This document shows positions 22,861 to 31,250 of a stretch of DNA of 32,817 bases, piece by piece (position 1 is the stretch's first letter; every line of letters starts with the position of its first letter). Source of the DNA: Bradyrhizobium uaiense (GTDB lineage: Bacteria > Pseudomonadota > Alphaproteobacteria > Rhizobiales > Xanthobacteraceae). The stretch spans positions 1 to 32,817 of the forward strand of contig NZ_VKHP01000088.1 in the NCBI RefSeq assembly GCF_010811875.1. The letters are read 5' to 3'. Position numbers and translations under genes: made by a program. Below the pieces are notes generated by a model. The model was not told the DNA's origin. It ran no database searches and saw nothing but the letters and a program-made list of their open reading frames with translations.

Positions 22861-23763
22861 CTACTTGCGACCCTGAATGGGTGCCTTGAGCCACGCCTTG
22901 AGCCGGCGTACTTCGGGTGCGGGTTCGGTATCGTTTCGCACGCACAGATAATAGTTTCTCTCATCTGTTTGCTTATGGTCCGATACGACCACCAATTCGC
23001 CGGCTCTCAGTTGCGGTTCGATGAGAAGCGGACGCAGCAGGGCCACGCCCATGCCCGAGCTAGCCGCCGATCCCGCCAGCAATCCGTCTTCACAGATCAT
23101 GCCCTTCAACGGTATCGAAGGGTAAACACCTTGCGCCGCGAACCATCGCAACCAGCCGTCCGACAAGCCATCATGGACGAGTGGCGCGCGAAGCAGATCG
23201 CGCGGCTCTGCGAACGGGCCATATTGACGGACGATGGCCGGATTGCAGACCGGAACGACGCCTCCATCCAGCAAGAGCTCACTGTCATAGCCGATCCATT
23301 CCCCGCGGCCGAAGCGCAGTGAAAGATCGGCCGCGTCGCTCGCATAATTTCGATAACGAGCGTACTGGAGCTGAATTTCAATATCTGGATTTCGAGCGAG
23401 AAACGCTTTCAGTCGCGGCAATAACCAGGCCGTCGCAATCAGCGGCAGAGCGCTGACAATCATTGGCTGCGCGAGCTCCCTCTGCTTCATCTGGGCAGTC
23501 GCGTTTTGCAGCGTAGCAAAGGCCGGGCTAACCGCCTCGAAATAATTGCGCCCATCGGCGCTGAGAACGAGCGCCCGACCGCGGCGGATCGTCAGGGCAA
23601 CGCCTAGATGATCTTCGAGCGCCGTCAATTGATGGCTGACCGCCGAGGGCGAGATGCCAAGCTCCAGGGCCGCCGCCGCCAAGTTTCCAAGACGCGCAAA
23701 GCTTTCGAAACATCGCAAGGGCGCGAACGGAATGCGATGACTTGCCGGCTGAGTTAGATTCAT
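22861..23763 (-). CDS. LysR-family transcriptional regulator (GcvA-like)
   Basis: The 300-residue protein has the LysR winged helix-turn-helix at the N-terminus (PLRCFESFARLGNLAAAALE, then LGISPSAVSHQLTALEDHLG, residues 13-55). The effector domain resembles GcvA-type regulators (RYRNYASDAADLSLRFGRG, GVVPVCNPAIV, GLLAGSAASSGMGVALL). It is a cytoplasmic regulator responding to a small carboxylate. It is divergent from the binding-protein/ATPase/permease operon at 24235 and upstream of the MBL group on its own strand, so it could control both. No damage seen. Confidence 0.88.
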   Translation of the reverse strand: MNLTQPASHRIPFAPLRCFESFARLGNLAAAALELGISPSAVSHQLTALEDHLGVALTIRRGRALVLSADGRNYFEAVSPAFATLQNATAQMKQRELAQPMIVSALPLIATAWLLPRLKAFLARNPDIEIQLQYARYRNYASDAADLSLRFGRGEWIGYDSELLLDGGVVPVCNPAIVRQYGPFAEPRDLLRAPLVHDGLSDGWLRWFAAQGVYPSIPLKGMICEDGLLAGSAASSGMGVALLRPLLIEPQLRAGELVVVSDHKQTDERNYYLCVRNDTEPAPEVRRLKAWLKAPIQGRK

Positions 23764-24234
23764 CGGTTGAAGCGATTTCGATTCATGGAAGGGCTTCGAT
23801 TGATCTAACGTCTTGGCAACATGCGCGGTGCGGGGGATGGGGCTGCTTCTGTCTCGTCATCGTGAAATGCCACTAAGTGTTCACAAGAGGACGTGATCAA
23901 CGCCTCCCGGCGTTACGCGCCCAAGGCTCGTTTCGCGGTTATCCCGCTCTACATGCTAACGGTCGCCGCGAACGGCGCAAGACGGCAAGGGTAGGATCAG
24001 ATCCGGGGAAGACCTTTCTATGTTGTCGAGGAGCGAGCGAACGTGAGCATTGCGCTTGGGGCAAGTCTTAAAACATTTACCTCGATCGAGACGCCCCTGT
24101 TCAAAAATGCTCTGAAGGACGTTGCTGACTTCGCGCACTAAACCAGGTCAGCGCCGATCGAGGAGCCGACAACTTCGCTGTCTGTAATTCTGTGCGGAGG
24201 TGGTTTGGAGCACCTCCAGGTGGGAGTATGATCG
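23764..24234. promoter_or_regulatory. 471-bp divergent control region between LysR gene and ABC transporter operon
   Basis: It holds no gene I trust. Just upstream of the LysR start, GAAGC and GCTTC half-sites flank ttcgattcatggaag (about 23768-23796) and could form a LysR site. A GC-rich hairpin near the other end is listed separately. The typical layout suggests LysR control of the transporter. Confidence 0.4.
24196..24217 (+). promoter_or_regulatory. Perfect 7-bp stem hairpin just before the transporter ribosome binding site
   Basis: ggaggtg and cacctcc flank an eight-base loop, ending a few bases before the GGGAG ribosome binding site of the gene at 24235. The stem contains an anti-Shine-Dalgarno-like cacctcc, so it could mask or expose ribosome entry, or act as an operator. 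Confidence 0.4.
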
Positions 24235-25314
24235 ATGAGAGATGGGATGAGCCGGCGCGTCTTCGGCGGAATTGCGCTGGCGAGCTTGATTATGCGTCCG
24301 AGCAACGCGGCCACCACGACGATCTCACTTGGTGAGGTGACCAATATCACGGTTTCACTCGCGCCCGTCATTCTCGCGACATCGATGGGCTTCCTGGAGG
24401 AAGAAGGTTTGCAGGTCACAAATCTCGAATTCCAGGGCGGCGGCGTGCTGTTCCCGCAGCTTGCGAACAAGCGAGTGACGGTAGGTTTTCCAAGCCCTGA
24501 TCCGCTTGTCCTCTCACGGCAGCCCGGCAAGGATCCGCTGCCGATGCGCTATTTCTACAACTCGGTACGCCGCAGCCTTTGGGAATTCGGCGTGCTCGCC
24601 GAGAGCCAGATCACGGATCTTCGGCAACTGAAGGGAAAAAAGCTTGGGGTCGGCGCCCTGACTTGGGGCAATCTATCGACAACGCGCGCGCTGCTGCGAG
24701 AACTCGGTCTCGAACCGGCCGAATATGAGCTGGTCCCGGTCGGGACAGGGGCTCCAGCAGCTCTTGCTCTGCAAAAGGGCCAGGTCGATGCGCTCAATCT
24801 TGCCGACTCGATGCTTGCGGTTATCGAGAACATCGGCGTTCCGTTGCGCCGCCTTGCCATGCCGGCGAAATATCAAAGCCTCCTGTCGGACGGCTTCGTC
24901 GCCCATGAAGATACGATCAGGGAGCGACCGGAAATATTGGCTGGCTTCGGCCGAGCCATCGCGAAGGCAACGATTGCCGCCAACGCCAACCCGGCGGGTT
25001 GCGTCAAAGCGTTCTGGCGCGCGTTTCCGAATCAAAAGCCGACGAAAGGTGATGATGCAAGCAAACTTGCGCAGGACCTGCGTGTTCTTCAGTCGCGACT
25101 GCCAAAACTGGTGTCCTTTGAGCCTGACGCGCGCGCCCAGTTCGGGGAGTATCCCAAGGGCGCATGGCGCAGTTTTGTCGAGGTGCTGCACGCGGGCGGT
25201 CAACTGTCGACGACCGATATCGACGTTGAGTCGCTCTATACAAATCAGTTCGTGCCTCAGTTCAACGATTTCGATCACGACGAGGTCCTCAAGAAAGCCA
25301 GAAGCGCGTTATGA
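24235..25314 (+). CDS. ABC transporter substrate-binding protein (NMT1/NitT-TauT type)
   Basis: ATG 24235 has GGGAG eight bases upstream. The 359-residue protein begins with a Tat-like signal (MSRRVFGGIALASLIM) and is exported. Binding-protein features include LAPVILATSMGFLEEEGLQV, LRQLKGKKLGVGALTWGN and ALALQKGQVDALNLAD. It belongs to the group binding nitrate, taurine, thiamine precursors and related small molecules. Its stop overlaps the start of the ATPase gene by four bases, and the permease follows, making this the only complete importer in this half of the window. Expression is probably governed by the divergent LysR gene. The ligand is unknown. Confidence 0.86.
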   Translation: MRDGMSRRVFGGIALASLIMRPSNAATTTISLGEVTNITVSLAPVILATSMGFLEEEGLQVTNLEFQGGGVLFPQLANKRVTVGFPSPDPLVLSRQPGKDPLPMRYFYNSVRRSLWEFGVLAESQITDLRQLKGKKLGVGALTWGNLSTTRALLRELGLEPAEYELVPVGTGAPAALALQKGQVDALNLADSMLAVIENIGVPLRRLAMPAKYQSLLSDGFVAHEDTIRERPEILAGFGRAIAKATIAANANPAGCVKAFWRAFPNQKPTKGDDASKLAQDLRVLQSRLPKLVSFEPDARAQFGEYPKGAWRSFVEVLHAGGQLSTTDIDVESLYTNQFVPQFNDFDHDEVLKKARSAL

Positions 25315-26138
25315 AGGGAGTCAAGCTCGCCCTTTCGACGTACGAGGCGCCTTCGCCCCAACCTGTGACCAATCCGTTGTTGACCGCAACTGGGGTCTCG
25401 ATGGTCTACCCGGCACGTCGTGGCTCGACGACGGCCTTGGAAAATCTAAATTGCACGCTCGATGAAGCCGAATTCCTATCGATCCTGGGTCCTTCCGGAT
25501 GCGGCAAATCGACCTTCCTTAGACTTGCCGCGGGCTTGCTTCAACCGACGAGCGGCGAGCTCACTTTTCGGGGCCGCCCGATACAGGGTCCCGGCCGCGA
25601 TACCGGAATCGTATTTCAGCAACCAACATTGCTCCCGTGGGCAACCGCGATAAAGAACGTCATGTTGCCCAGCGAAAATCTGGGCCTTGACCGCAAAGAC
25701 AGTCTGGCGCGAGCGCACGAGCTTCTGCGGTTGGTCGGGCTTTCGGCCTATAAAGACCTATATCCCGGAGAGATGTCTGGCGGCATGTGCCAGCGCGTCG
25801 GGATCGCCCGCGGACTTGCGCACAGGCCATCGCTTCTTCTGATGGACGAACCGTTCGCGGCCCTCGACGCCATGACGCGCGAGCACATGATGGTCGAACT
25901 GCAGCGGATTTGGCAGGTCCAGCGCTGTTCCGTCATTTTCATAACCCATAGTATCCCGGAAGCGGTCTTCTTGTCGGATCGGATTGTCGTGATGGGGGCG
26001 CGCCCCGGTCGTGTTGTCCGTGACATCAACGTCGATATACCGCGACCGCGAACCCTTGCCACCATGTCGGACTCTCGATTTGTGTCTCTGACGCGGGATC
26101 TGCGCGAACTCTTCACCGATCTTGTAAAGATTGGCTAG
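25311..26138 (+). CDS. ABC transporter ATP-binding protein (NitT/TauT type)
   Basis: The 275-residue protein starts at ATG 25311 inside the stop of the binding-protein gene, so translation is coupled. Walker A is GPSGCGKST (60-68), the Q-loop is in VFQQPTLLPW, the signature motif is MSGGMCQRVGIARGL, Walker B is LLLMDEPFAALDA, and the switch His is in FITHS. This is the SsuB/TauB/NrtD class. A 20-residue polar N-terminal extension precedes the fold. The permease follows after three bases. It energises import of the ligand bound by the preceding gene product and perhaps of ligands from the two orphan binding proteins. Confidence 0.93.
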   Translation: MKGVKLALSTYEAPSPQPVTNPLLTATGVSMVYPARRGSTTALENLNCTLDEAEFLSILGPSGCGKSTFLRLAAGLLQPTSGELTFRGRPIQGPGRDTGIVFQQPTLLPWATAIKNVMLPSENLGLDRKDSLARAHELLRLVGLSAYKDLYPGEMSGGMCQRVGIARGLAHRPSLLLMDEPFAALDAMTREHMMVELQRIWQVQRCSVIFITHSIPEAVFLSDRIVVMGARPGRVVRDINVDIPRPRTLATMSDSRFVSLTRDLRELFTDLVKIG

Positions 26139-26141
26139 GAT

Positions 26142-26918
26142 ATGGAACGTGTGCGCTCGGCCGCTACAGCGTTGCTGTCTGCCACAGTGATCATCGCGAT
26201 CTGGCACTACGCGATCATCTGGTTCCATGTCCCGAACTATCTCATGCCGGCGCCCGGAGCTGTTGTTGAGGCACTCAAGCGCGGCTATATCGCCGGCGAG
26301 TTCTGGAAGCATCTCGTCTTCACGCTCAAATCGACCTTGCTGGGCTATGTCACCGGTTGTGGATCGGCGCTCCTGATCGGCGCCGCGCTGGCGGAGTGGC
26401 CTGCGGTCGAGCGGCTCGTCATGCCCTATATTGTTGCGCTCCAATCGATGCCAAAGGTGGCATTGGCGCCTCTCATCATTGTCTGGTTCGGCTTCGGCCT
26501 GGAATCGAAAATTGTCATGGTAGCGTTGATCTGCTTCTTTCCGATGTTTGTGAATACGGTCGCTGGTTTGCGCCAGACCGATCCCACGCTGATCGAAATG
26601 ATGCGCGCCTACTCCGGATCACGGTGGCGGACCTTTGTCCGTATCAAGGTGCCGGCCGCGGCGGGAACGATCTTTGCCGGCCTGCAGATCGCCGTCGTGC
26701 TCAGTCTTATCGGCGCGATCGTAGCTGAGTTCATCTCATCGACCGAAGGGCTCGGCTATCTCATCAGCGCGGCCTCGACGACCCTCGATACCAGCGTGAT
26801 GTTTGCGGCCCTTTTTAGTCTTGCGGCCTTGGGTATCACGGGCAGCGCGGTCGTCCGGTCCGTACACAGAAAGTTGGTATTTTGGGGCAAATCGGCTTCG
26901 GCCGCGGCGAAGGAATAG
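26142..26918 (+). CDS. ABC transporter permease (NitT/TauT type)
   Basis: The 258-residue inner-membrane protein has about six hydrophobic helices and starts three bases after the ATPase stop. It shows the NitT/TauT permease pattern: NYLMPAPGAVVEALKRGY, LKSTLLGYVTGCGSALLIG, LQSMPKVALAPLIIVWFGFG and the cytoplasmic ATPase-coupling loop MMRAYSGSRWRTFVRIKVPAA. The closing GLGYLISAASTTLDTSVMFAAL matches the family C-terminus. It forms the channel, presumably as a homodimer with two ATPase copies. Confidence 0.92.
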   Translation: MERVRSAATALLSATVIIAIWHYAIIWFHVPNYLMPAPGAVVEALKRGYIAGEFWKHLVFTLKSTLLGYVTGCGSALLIGAALAEWPAVERLVMPYIVALQSMPKVALAPLIIVWFGFGLESKIVMVALICFFPMFVNTVAGLRQTDPTLIEMMRAYSGSRWRTFVRIKVPAAAGTIFAGLQIAVVLSLIGAIVAEFISSTEGLGYLISAASTTLDTSVMFAALFSLAALGITGSAVVRSVHRKLVFWGKSASAAAKE

Positions 26919-27248
26919 CAGGGCGGGTCAATGATCGGATCGAGCGCCACATTCGGACGGAGGGCTTGAAGACCACCAACTTTGTTGCGCGCGTGGCGCA
27001 AGAGCGTATCGGCAATCCGGTGAGGCCTTTGGCCGCTTTGAGCTCCCGCCGCCGGGTGATGGCCGGATCGCGAGTTGTTCACCCCCGCGGCTATGGACCG
27101 CGCTCGCCTGGCACGGCCCGGGGGAGCCGACGGAGAGCATGGCCAATCCACCCCTGTGGGACAGCGCAATAATCCTTCAGACCTCCCACATAACGGAAAC
27201 GAACGGCTTTGACGCGTCCAATTCTCTCTTTCAAATGGTACCGGAAAG
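26919..27248. other. 330-bp convergent intergenic region
   Basis: It lies between the tail of the permease gene and the tail of the thiazoline-hydrolase-type gene. No gene, repeat or clear terminator hairpin with a T run was recognised. Confidence 0.45.
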
Positions 27249-27794
27249 CTAGGGCCGCTCCGCGACCGGGGTCTCGTCACCCTCTTCGAGACGATAACGG
27301 AAGTTGCAGTGGTCGGCCCCTCCCATGATCGTCTGGGTGTGCGTCAATTTGATTCGCGGATCATAGCCCTGGCAGAACACGCCGTCGCGGTTGCACGACA
27401 GGAGATGGCCGATGTCACCGAGACCCATCTCGCGATAGGTTTCGGCATAGCGGCACCGATGGATGTTGAGGTCAAATCGATCATCCGTCGCTGTCACGAT
27501 CTCGACGGTTAAAGCATCATCCTTGGTCCAGAGTACCTGGAGCTCCCGAAACGTCTGCAGGTTGGTGCCGCCAGGTGTTCGGGCAGCAAAGTACTTGCCG
27601 CTTGCGATCGCCGCGCGCTTGATCGCCGTCTCGATGACGCCCTTGGCCTGCTCCTCGCCAAAGCGTTCGCGCATGACGGCGTAAATGGGCGCTATGACGC
27701 CTGCTTCGATGCGGCGCCGTTCCAGAATTCCAATCTCGTTCGCTATCGGAGAAGCGGCCGGACTTGCATCAGCTGCTTCGGCACGATCGGTCAT
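27249..27794 (-). CDS. L-2-amino-thiazoline-4-carboxylate hydrolase-family protein
   Basis: ATG 27794 is chosen because GGGAG lies about nine bases upstream; another ATG at 27818 adds eight residues. The 181-residue product shows the family core NIHRCRYAETYREMGLGDIG, HLLSCNRDGVFCQGYDP and LTHTQTIMGGADHCNFRYRL, with conserved Cys and His residues. Founding members open the thiazoline ring of ATC to N-carbamoyl-L-cysteine on the Pseudomonas route from DL-ATC to L-cysteine; many relatives have unknown substrates. It is a soluble cytoplasmic protein. Near three sulfonate-type binding proteins and two other hydrolases, it suggests use of a heterocyclic sulfur or amide compound as nutrient, which is inference. 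Confidence 0.82.
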   Translation of the reverse strand: MTDRAEAADASPAASPIANEIGILERRRIEAGVIAPIYAVMRERFGEEQAKGVIETAIKRAAIASGKYFAARTPGGTNLQTFRELQVLWTKDDALTVEIVTATDDRFDLNIHRCRYAETYREMGLGDIGHLLSCNRDGVFCQGYDPRIKLTHTQTIMGGADHCNFRYRLEEGDETPVAERP

Positions 27795-28398
27795 GTCAGT
27801 TCTCCCTTCAGTTATCAACCCGGATACGCAGAAAGCCCAGTCCGGATGGGATTCGCGGCGTGTGCCACAGCTAAACCATCCATAAGTTTCGAAGCGCTCC
27901 CCAATGCGATTGCCTATCCACGCAACCGATCTTTTGACAAGACTATTCCCTTTACAGGCTCAGCGCGCCCTGCGCCGCCAAACATGGAAGCGTTCGTCAG
28001 ACGACCTCCCCGTCCGGTCGGGATCGCGCCCCGCATGCTACAAATCCGTCAGCTCCCACGAAACTGAGAAATCGTCCGATCATGAAAAGGATTCACGCCA
28101 GACCCACAAAACGCGATGCTATGCCTGTTAGACAGAACGGTCGAGTGGCGACGATGGCGACAATGTATGATGGCATTTCCAAGTACCGCACCTGACAAGA
28201 AACAGAATGGCTGCCGGCGCGCTCTGCAGGGTGATTTTATCGCTTTTTGTGAGCGGCGCTAGACATCGGGTTTTTGTCCGCAGCAGCATCTGGCATCTTG
28301 ATGGATCGCGGATGAACTGAACTCCTGTCGAGACAACGACAATGCAGACTTTGGTCATCTTAGTCGAACATTTCGCGGCGCGGGGCTTCTGAACTGTG
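27795..28398. other. 604-bp divergent intergenic region
   Basis: It separates the thiazoline-hydrolase-type gene from the PotABCD-like operon and should carry both promoters. I saw no convincing small gene, tRNA or riboswitch-like hairpin. Confidence 0.45.
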
Positions 28399-29520
28399 AT
28401 GTCATCGAGCTTTCTGACGATCGATAGCATCTGCAAACGCTACGGGCTGCTGCGTGCGCTGGAAGCCGTTTCGCTCGATGTGACGCAGGGTGAGTTCCTG
28501 ACCTTGCTCGGACCATCCGGCTCGGGCAAGTCGACGCTGCTTGCGATTCTGGCAGGATTTGCTGAACCGGACCAGGGCATTGTACGGCTCAATGGACGCG
28601 ATATCACGCGCTTGGCCCCGGAGGCGCGCCGCTTTGGCGTCGTGCCGCAAGGCTACGGCCTGTTTCCACATCTGACGGTCTACGAGAACATCGCATTTCC
28701 ATTGCGCGTTCGCCGCAGCCGCAGCGCATCCATCAACGGCCGCGTCAGGCAGGTGATGGAGCTTCTGCAGATCGGGAGTGTGAAAAGCCGGCTTCCAAGA
28801 GAGCTTTCGGGAGGACAACAACAACGGGTCGCATTGGCCCGCGCACTCTCGTTTGAACCTGATTTGCTGTTGCTGGACGAGCCGATGAGCGCGCTTGACG
28901 CCTTGCTGAGACGCGATCTGCAAGCCGAGCTCGTGCGGCTTCATCGCCAGGTTGGCACGACCTTCGTCTACGTGACGCATGACCAGCAGGAAGCGCTAGC
29001 GCTTTCGGATCGCATCGTGGTCTTGAATCATGGCCGTATCGAGCAGATCGGCACCCCGCGCTCGATCTATGCTCAGCCCGCGACCCGTTTCGTCGCCAAT
29101 TTTCTCGGTAAGAACAACTTGTTGCAGGCGACAGCCGCAATCGGGCCCCTCGGCCGACTTCACTTCCACTGGAACGGTCATCGGATCGCGGCCGGGGTAA
29201 CTGCCCCATTCGAAGGTCCTTGCAGTCTCACTATTCGGCCCGAGGCCATTGTCCTCACCAAGGTCGGACATTCATCGCAAGGCACGAAGGACCGCATCCT
29301 CGGCACTGTGGTCAACCACACCTTCCATGGCGCCTCGGCAGATGTCATCGTCGCTGTCGGCCACGAAAGCCTGACAGTCACGTTGACGGCCGCGGCATCG
29401 CCGCCAGTGCCGGGCGATGAGGTTTGGCTTGCCTTCGACGCCGAACGGCTGTGGTGCCTGCCAGAGGCCGATACGATTTCGCCCGCGGCTTCAGCGACGT
29501 CACCCGAGCTGGCGGCATGA
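28399..29520 (+). CDS. ABC transporter ATP-binding protein (PotA-like, with TOBE domain)
   Basis: The start is ATG 28399 (a GTG lies three bases earlier); no strong ribosome binding site is visible. The 373-residue protein has Walker A GPSGSGKST (about 37-45), VVPQGYGLFPHLTV in the Q-loop, signature LSGGQQQRVALARAL, Walker B LLLLDEPMSALDA, the switch His in YVTHDQQEALALSD, and a C-terminal TOBE region (about 280-355, with LTIRPEAI). The length and the TOBE domain identify the spermidine/putrescine/iron class. Its stop overlaps the first permease gene by four bases. It drives import of a polyamine-like cation or similar compound. Confidence 0.93.
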   Translation: MSSSFLTIDSICKRYGLLRALEAVSLDVTQGEFLTLLGPSGSGKSTLLAILAGFAEPDQGIVRLNGRDITRLAPEARRFGVVPQGYGLFPHLTVYENIAFPLRVRRSRSASINGRVRQVMELLQIGSVKSRLPRELSGGQQQRVALARALSFEPDLLLLDEPMSALDALLRRDLQAELVRLHRQVGTTFVYVTHDQQEALALSDRIVVLNHGRIEQIGTPRSIYAQPATRFVANFLGKNNLLQATAAIGPLGRLHFHWNGHRIAAGVTAPFEGPCSLTIRPEAIVLTKVGHSSQGTKDRILGTVVNHTFHGASADVIVAVGHESLTVTLTAAASPPVPGDEVWLAFDAERLWCLPEADTISPAASATSPELAA

Positions 29521-30413
29521 TCCTCCCTTCGGCGATAGCGTTGGGGCGCGAGTTCGCGGGTGCCCGTTTTCAGATTGCCCCGGTTCGGGGTTTGTCGGTG
29601 CAGGACGGTCTGGTGATCGGCTCTGTCCTCGTACTCATCGCCTGCTATCTCCTGCCGTTGGGCGCTGTGGTCGCGCTTAGCTTTCTGGTCCCGGTACCCG
29701 GCATCGGAAACTACTGGTCGATCTTTCAGAATGCGACCGTTCATGCGGTTGTCGGCAAGACGCTCTGGATCAGTTCGCTGACTGTGGGTCTCACGCTGCT
29801 GCTGGGCTACATCACCGCCTACGCGCTGGTTCAGGCTGGGCCTGTCGCACGGAAGCTGATGCTGGCCGGCGTGCTGTTGCCACTATGGATATCGGTGCTG
29901 GTCCGCAACTATGCATGGATCGCATTGCTCTCGCCGGGCGGCATCGTCAATAGCATCCTGATCCGTTGGGGCTGGCTGGACCAGCCGGTGTCGCTGGTCC
30001 GCAATTCGTTCGGTGTAGTCCTGGGCATGGTCCATTACATGCTGCCCTACGCCATCCTGCCGATCTACGCTCAGATGGCCCGCATCGACAGCACGTTGCC
30101 GCACTTGGCGCGGTCACTGGGTGCAAGTCCGCGGCAGGCCTTCATACGCGTGTTCTTGCCGCTCTCTCGCCCCGGCTTGGCCGCGGCCGCGTTCCTCACC
30201 TCGATCATGTCGCTGGGGTTCTACTTGACGCCTGCCATGCTGGGCGGTGGTAAGACCGTCATGGTCGCCGAATTCATCTCCATCCAGGTGACGGAGACGT
30301 TGCGTTGGGACATCGCGACCACCTTGAGCACGTTGCTGCTCCTCGTCACCGGCGCGCTGGTCTGGCGTTTCAGCCACTTGCTCGAGCTGGCCACCGCAAA
30401 GCCGAAGACATGA
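29517..30413 (+). CDS. ABC transporter permease 1 (PotB-like)
   Basis: ATG 29517 overlaps the ATPase stop, so translation is coupled; the frame extends further upstream, but only within the ATPase gene. The 298-residue inner-membrane protein has six hydrophobic helices, the PotB-type LWISVLVRNYAWIALLSPGG loop and the ATPase-coupling EAA-like loop (ARSLGASPRQAFIRVFLPLSRPG). It pairs with the next gene product to form a heterodimeric channel. Confidence 0.92.
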   Translation: MILPSAIALGREFAGARFQIAPVRGLSVQDGLVIGSVLVLIACYLLPLGAVVALSFLVPVPGIGNYWSIFQNATVHAVVGKTLWISSLTVGLTLLLGYITAYALVQAGPVARKLMLAGVLLPLWISVLVRNYAWIALLSPGGIVNSILIRWGWLDQPVSLVRNSFGVVLGMVHYMLPYAILPIYAQMARIDSTLPHLARSLGASPRQAFIRVFLPLSRPGLAAAAFLTSIMSLGFYLTPAMLGGGKTVMVAEFISIQVTETLRWDIATTLSTLLLLVTGALVWRFSHLLELATAKPKT

Positions 30414-31234
30414 GTGCATCATCGCCGCGTTCCCTGCATCCGACCCGACTGGCTGAATCAACCGGCCGTGCGGTCGTTGTCTTTCTCGTGCTGCCCCTGG
30501 TCGCCATTATCCCGATGTCGTTCAGCGACACGCGTTACCTGTCGATGCCTCACGATGGCTTGTCGACGCTGCATTATTGGCGCCTGTTCAGCGAACCGGC
30601 GTGGCGCGACAGCTTGTTGCAGAGTGTGGGCGTCGCGCTGCCGGCCGCCTGCCTGGCGCTCCTCATCGGCCTCAGTTTCTGCCTCGGCGCATGGCAGCGG
30701 CAGGGGAACATGGTGCGCCTGCTGCAGATCCTGATGCTGGGCCCGCTGATCGTGCCCGGCATCATCCACGCGGTTGCATACCATCGCGCTCTATCGTTCA
30801 TCGGATTGTTCGATAGCTTCGCAGGCACCGTGCTCGTTCACGCGATCAAGGGATTGCCCTTCGTCGTGCTGTCAGTTTCGGCCTCGCTCTCATCCGTGCA
30901 TCCGGCGACCTTGCAACTGGCGCGGAGCCTCGGGGCTTCACCTGCACAAGCTCTGTGGCGCACGCTGCTGCCCCAGATCCGATACGGGATCGCGGCCGGA
31001 TTCATATTCGCGTTCGTGACCTCCTGGGACGAAATCGTCGTCACCCTGTTCATCACGAGCCGCAACGTGATCACGCTGCCCAAGCAGATTTGGCAGAGCC
31101 TGTTCCTGAACCTGGATCCCGTCGTCGCCGCCCTCGGTAGTCTCGCGCTGCTCGCAACCTTGTTGGCGCTGCTGGCCACGTCGTTGTCCGGCAGCCGCCT
31201 TCGTTCCCTTCCATCGCCCAACACAATTGCCTGA
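30410..31234 (+). CDS. ABC transporter permease 2 (PotC-like)
   Basis: ATG 30410 overlaps the stop of permease 1 by four bases. The 274-residue protein has about six membrane helices, the FSDTRYLSMPHDGLS periplasmic segment typical of PotC, and the coupling loop ARSLGASPAQALWRTLLPQIR. WDEIVVTLFITSRNVITLPKQIW matches the conserved late region of PotC. With the preceding permease it completes the channel. The binding-protein gene follows after 16 bases. Confidence 0.92.
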   Translation: MSASSPRSLHPTRLAESTGRAVVVFLVLPLVAIIPMSFSDTRYLSMPHDGLSTLHYWRLFSEPAWRDSLLQSVGVALPAACLALLIGLSFCLGAWQRQGNMVRLLQILMLGPLIVPGIIHAVAYHRALSFIGLFDSFAGTVLVHAIKGLPFVVLSVSASLSSVHPATLQLARSLGASPAQALWRTLLPQIRYGIAAGFIFAFVTSWDEIVVTLFITSRNVITLPKQIWQSLFLNLDPVVAALGSLALLATLLALLATSLSGSRLRSLPSPNTIA

Positions 31235-31250
31235 CCTGAAAGGATATCCC

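Noticed and set aside
22624..23322. 232-residue plus-strand frame opposite the LysR gene
   Set aside because: Shadow of the LysR gene; no start-site support and no domain features.
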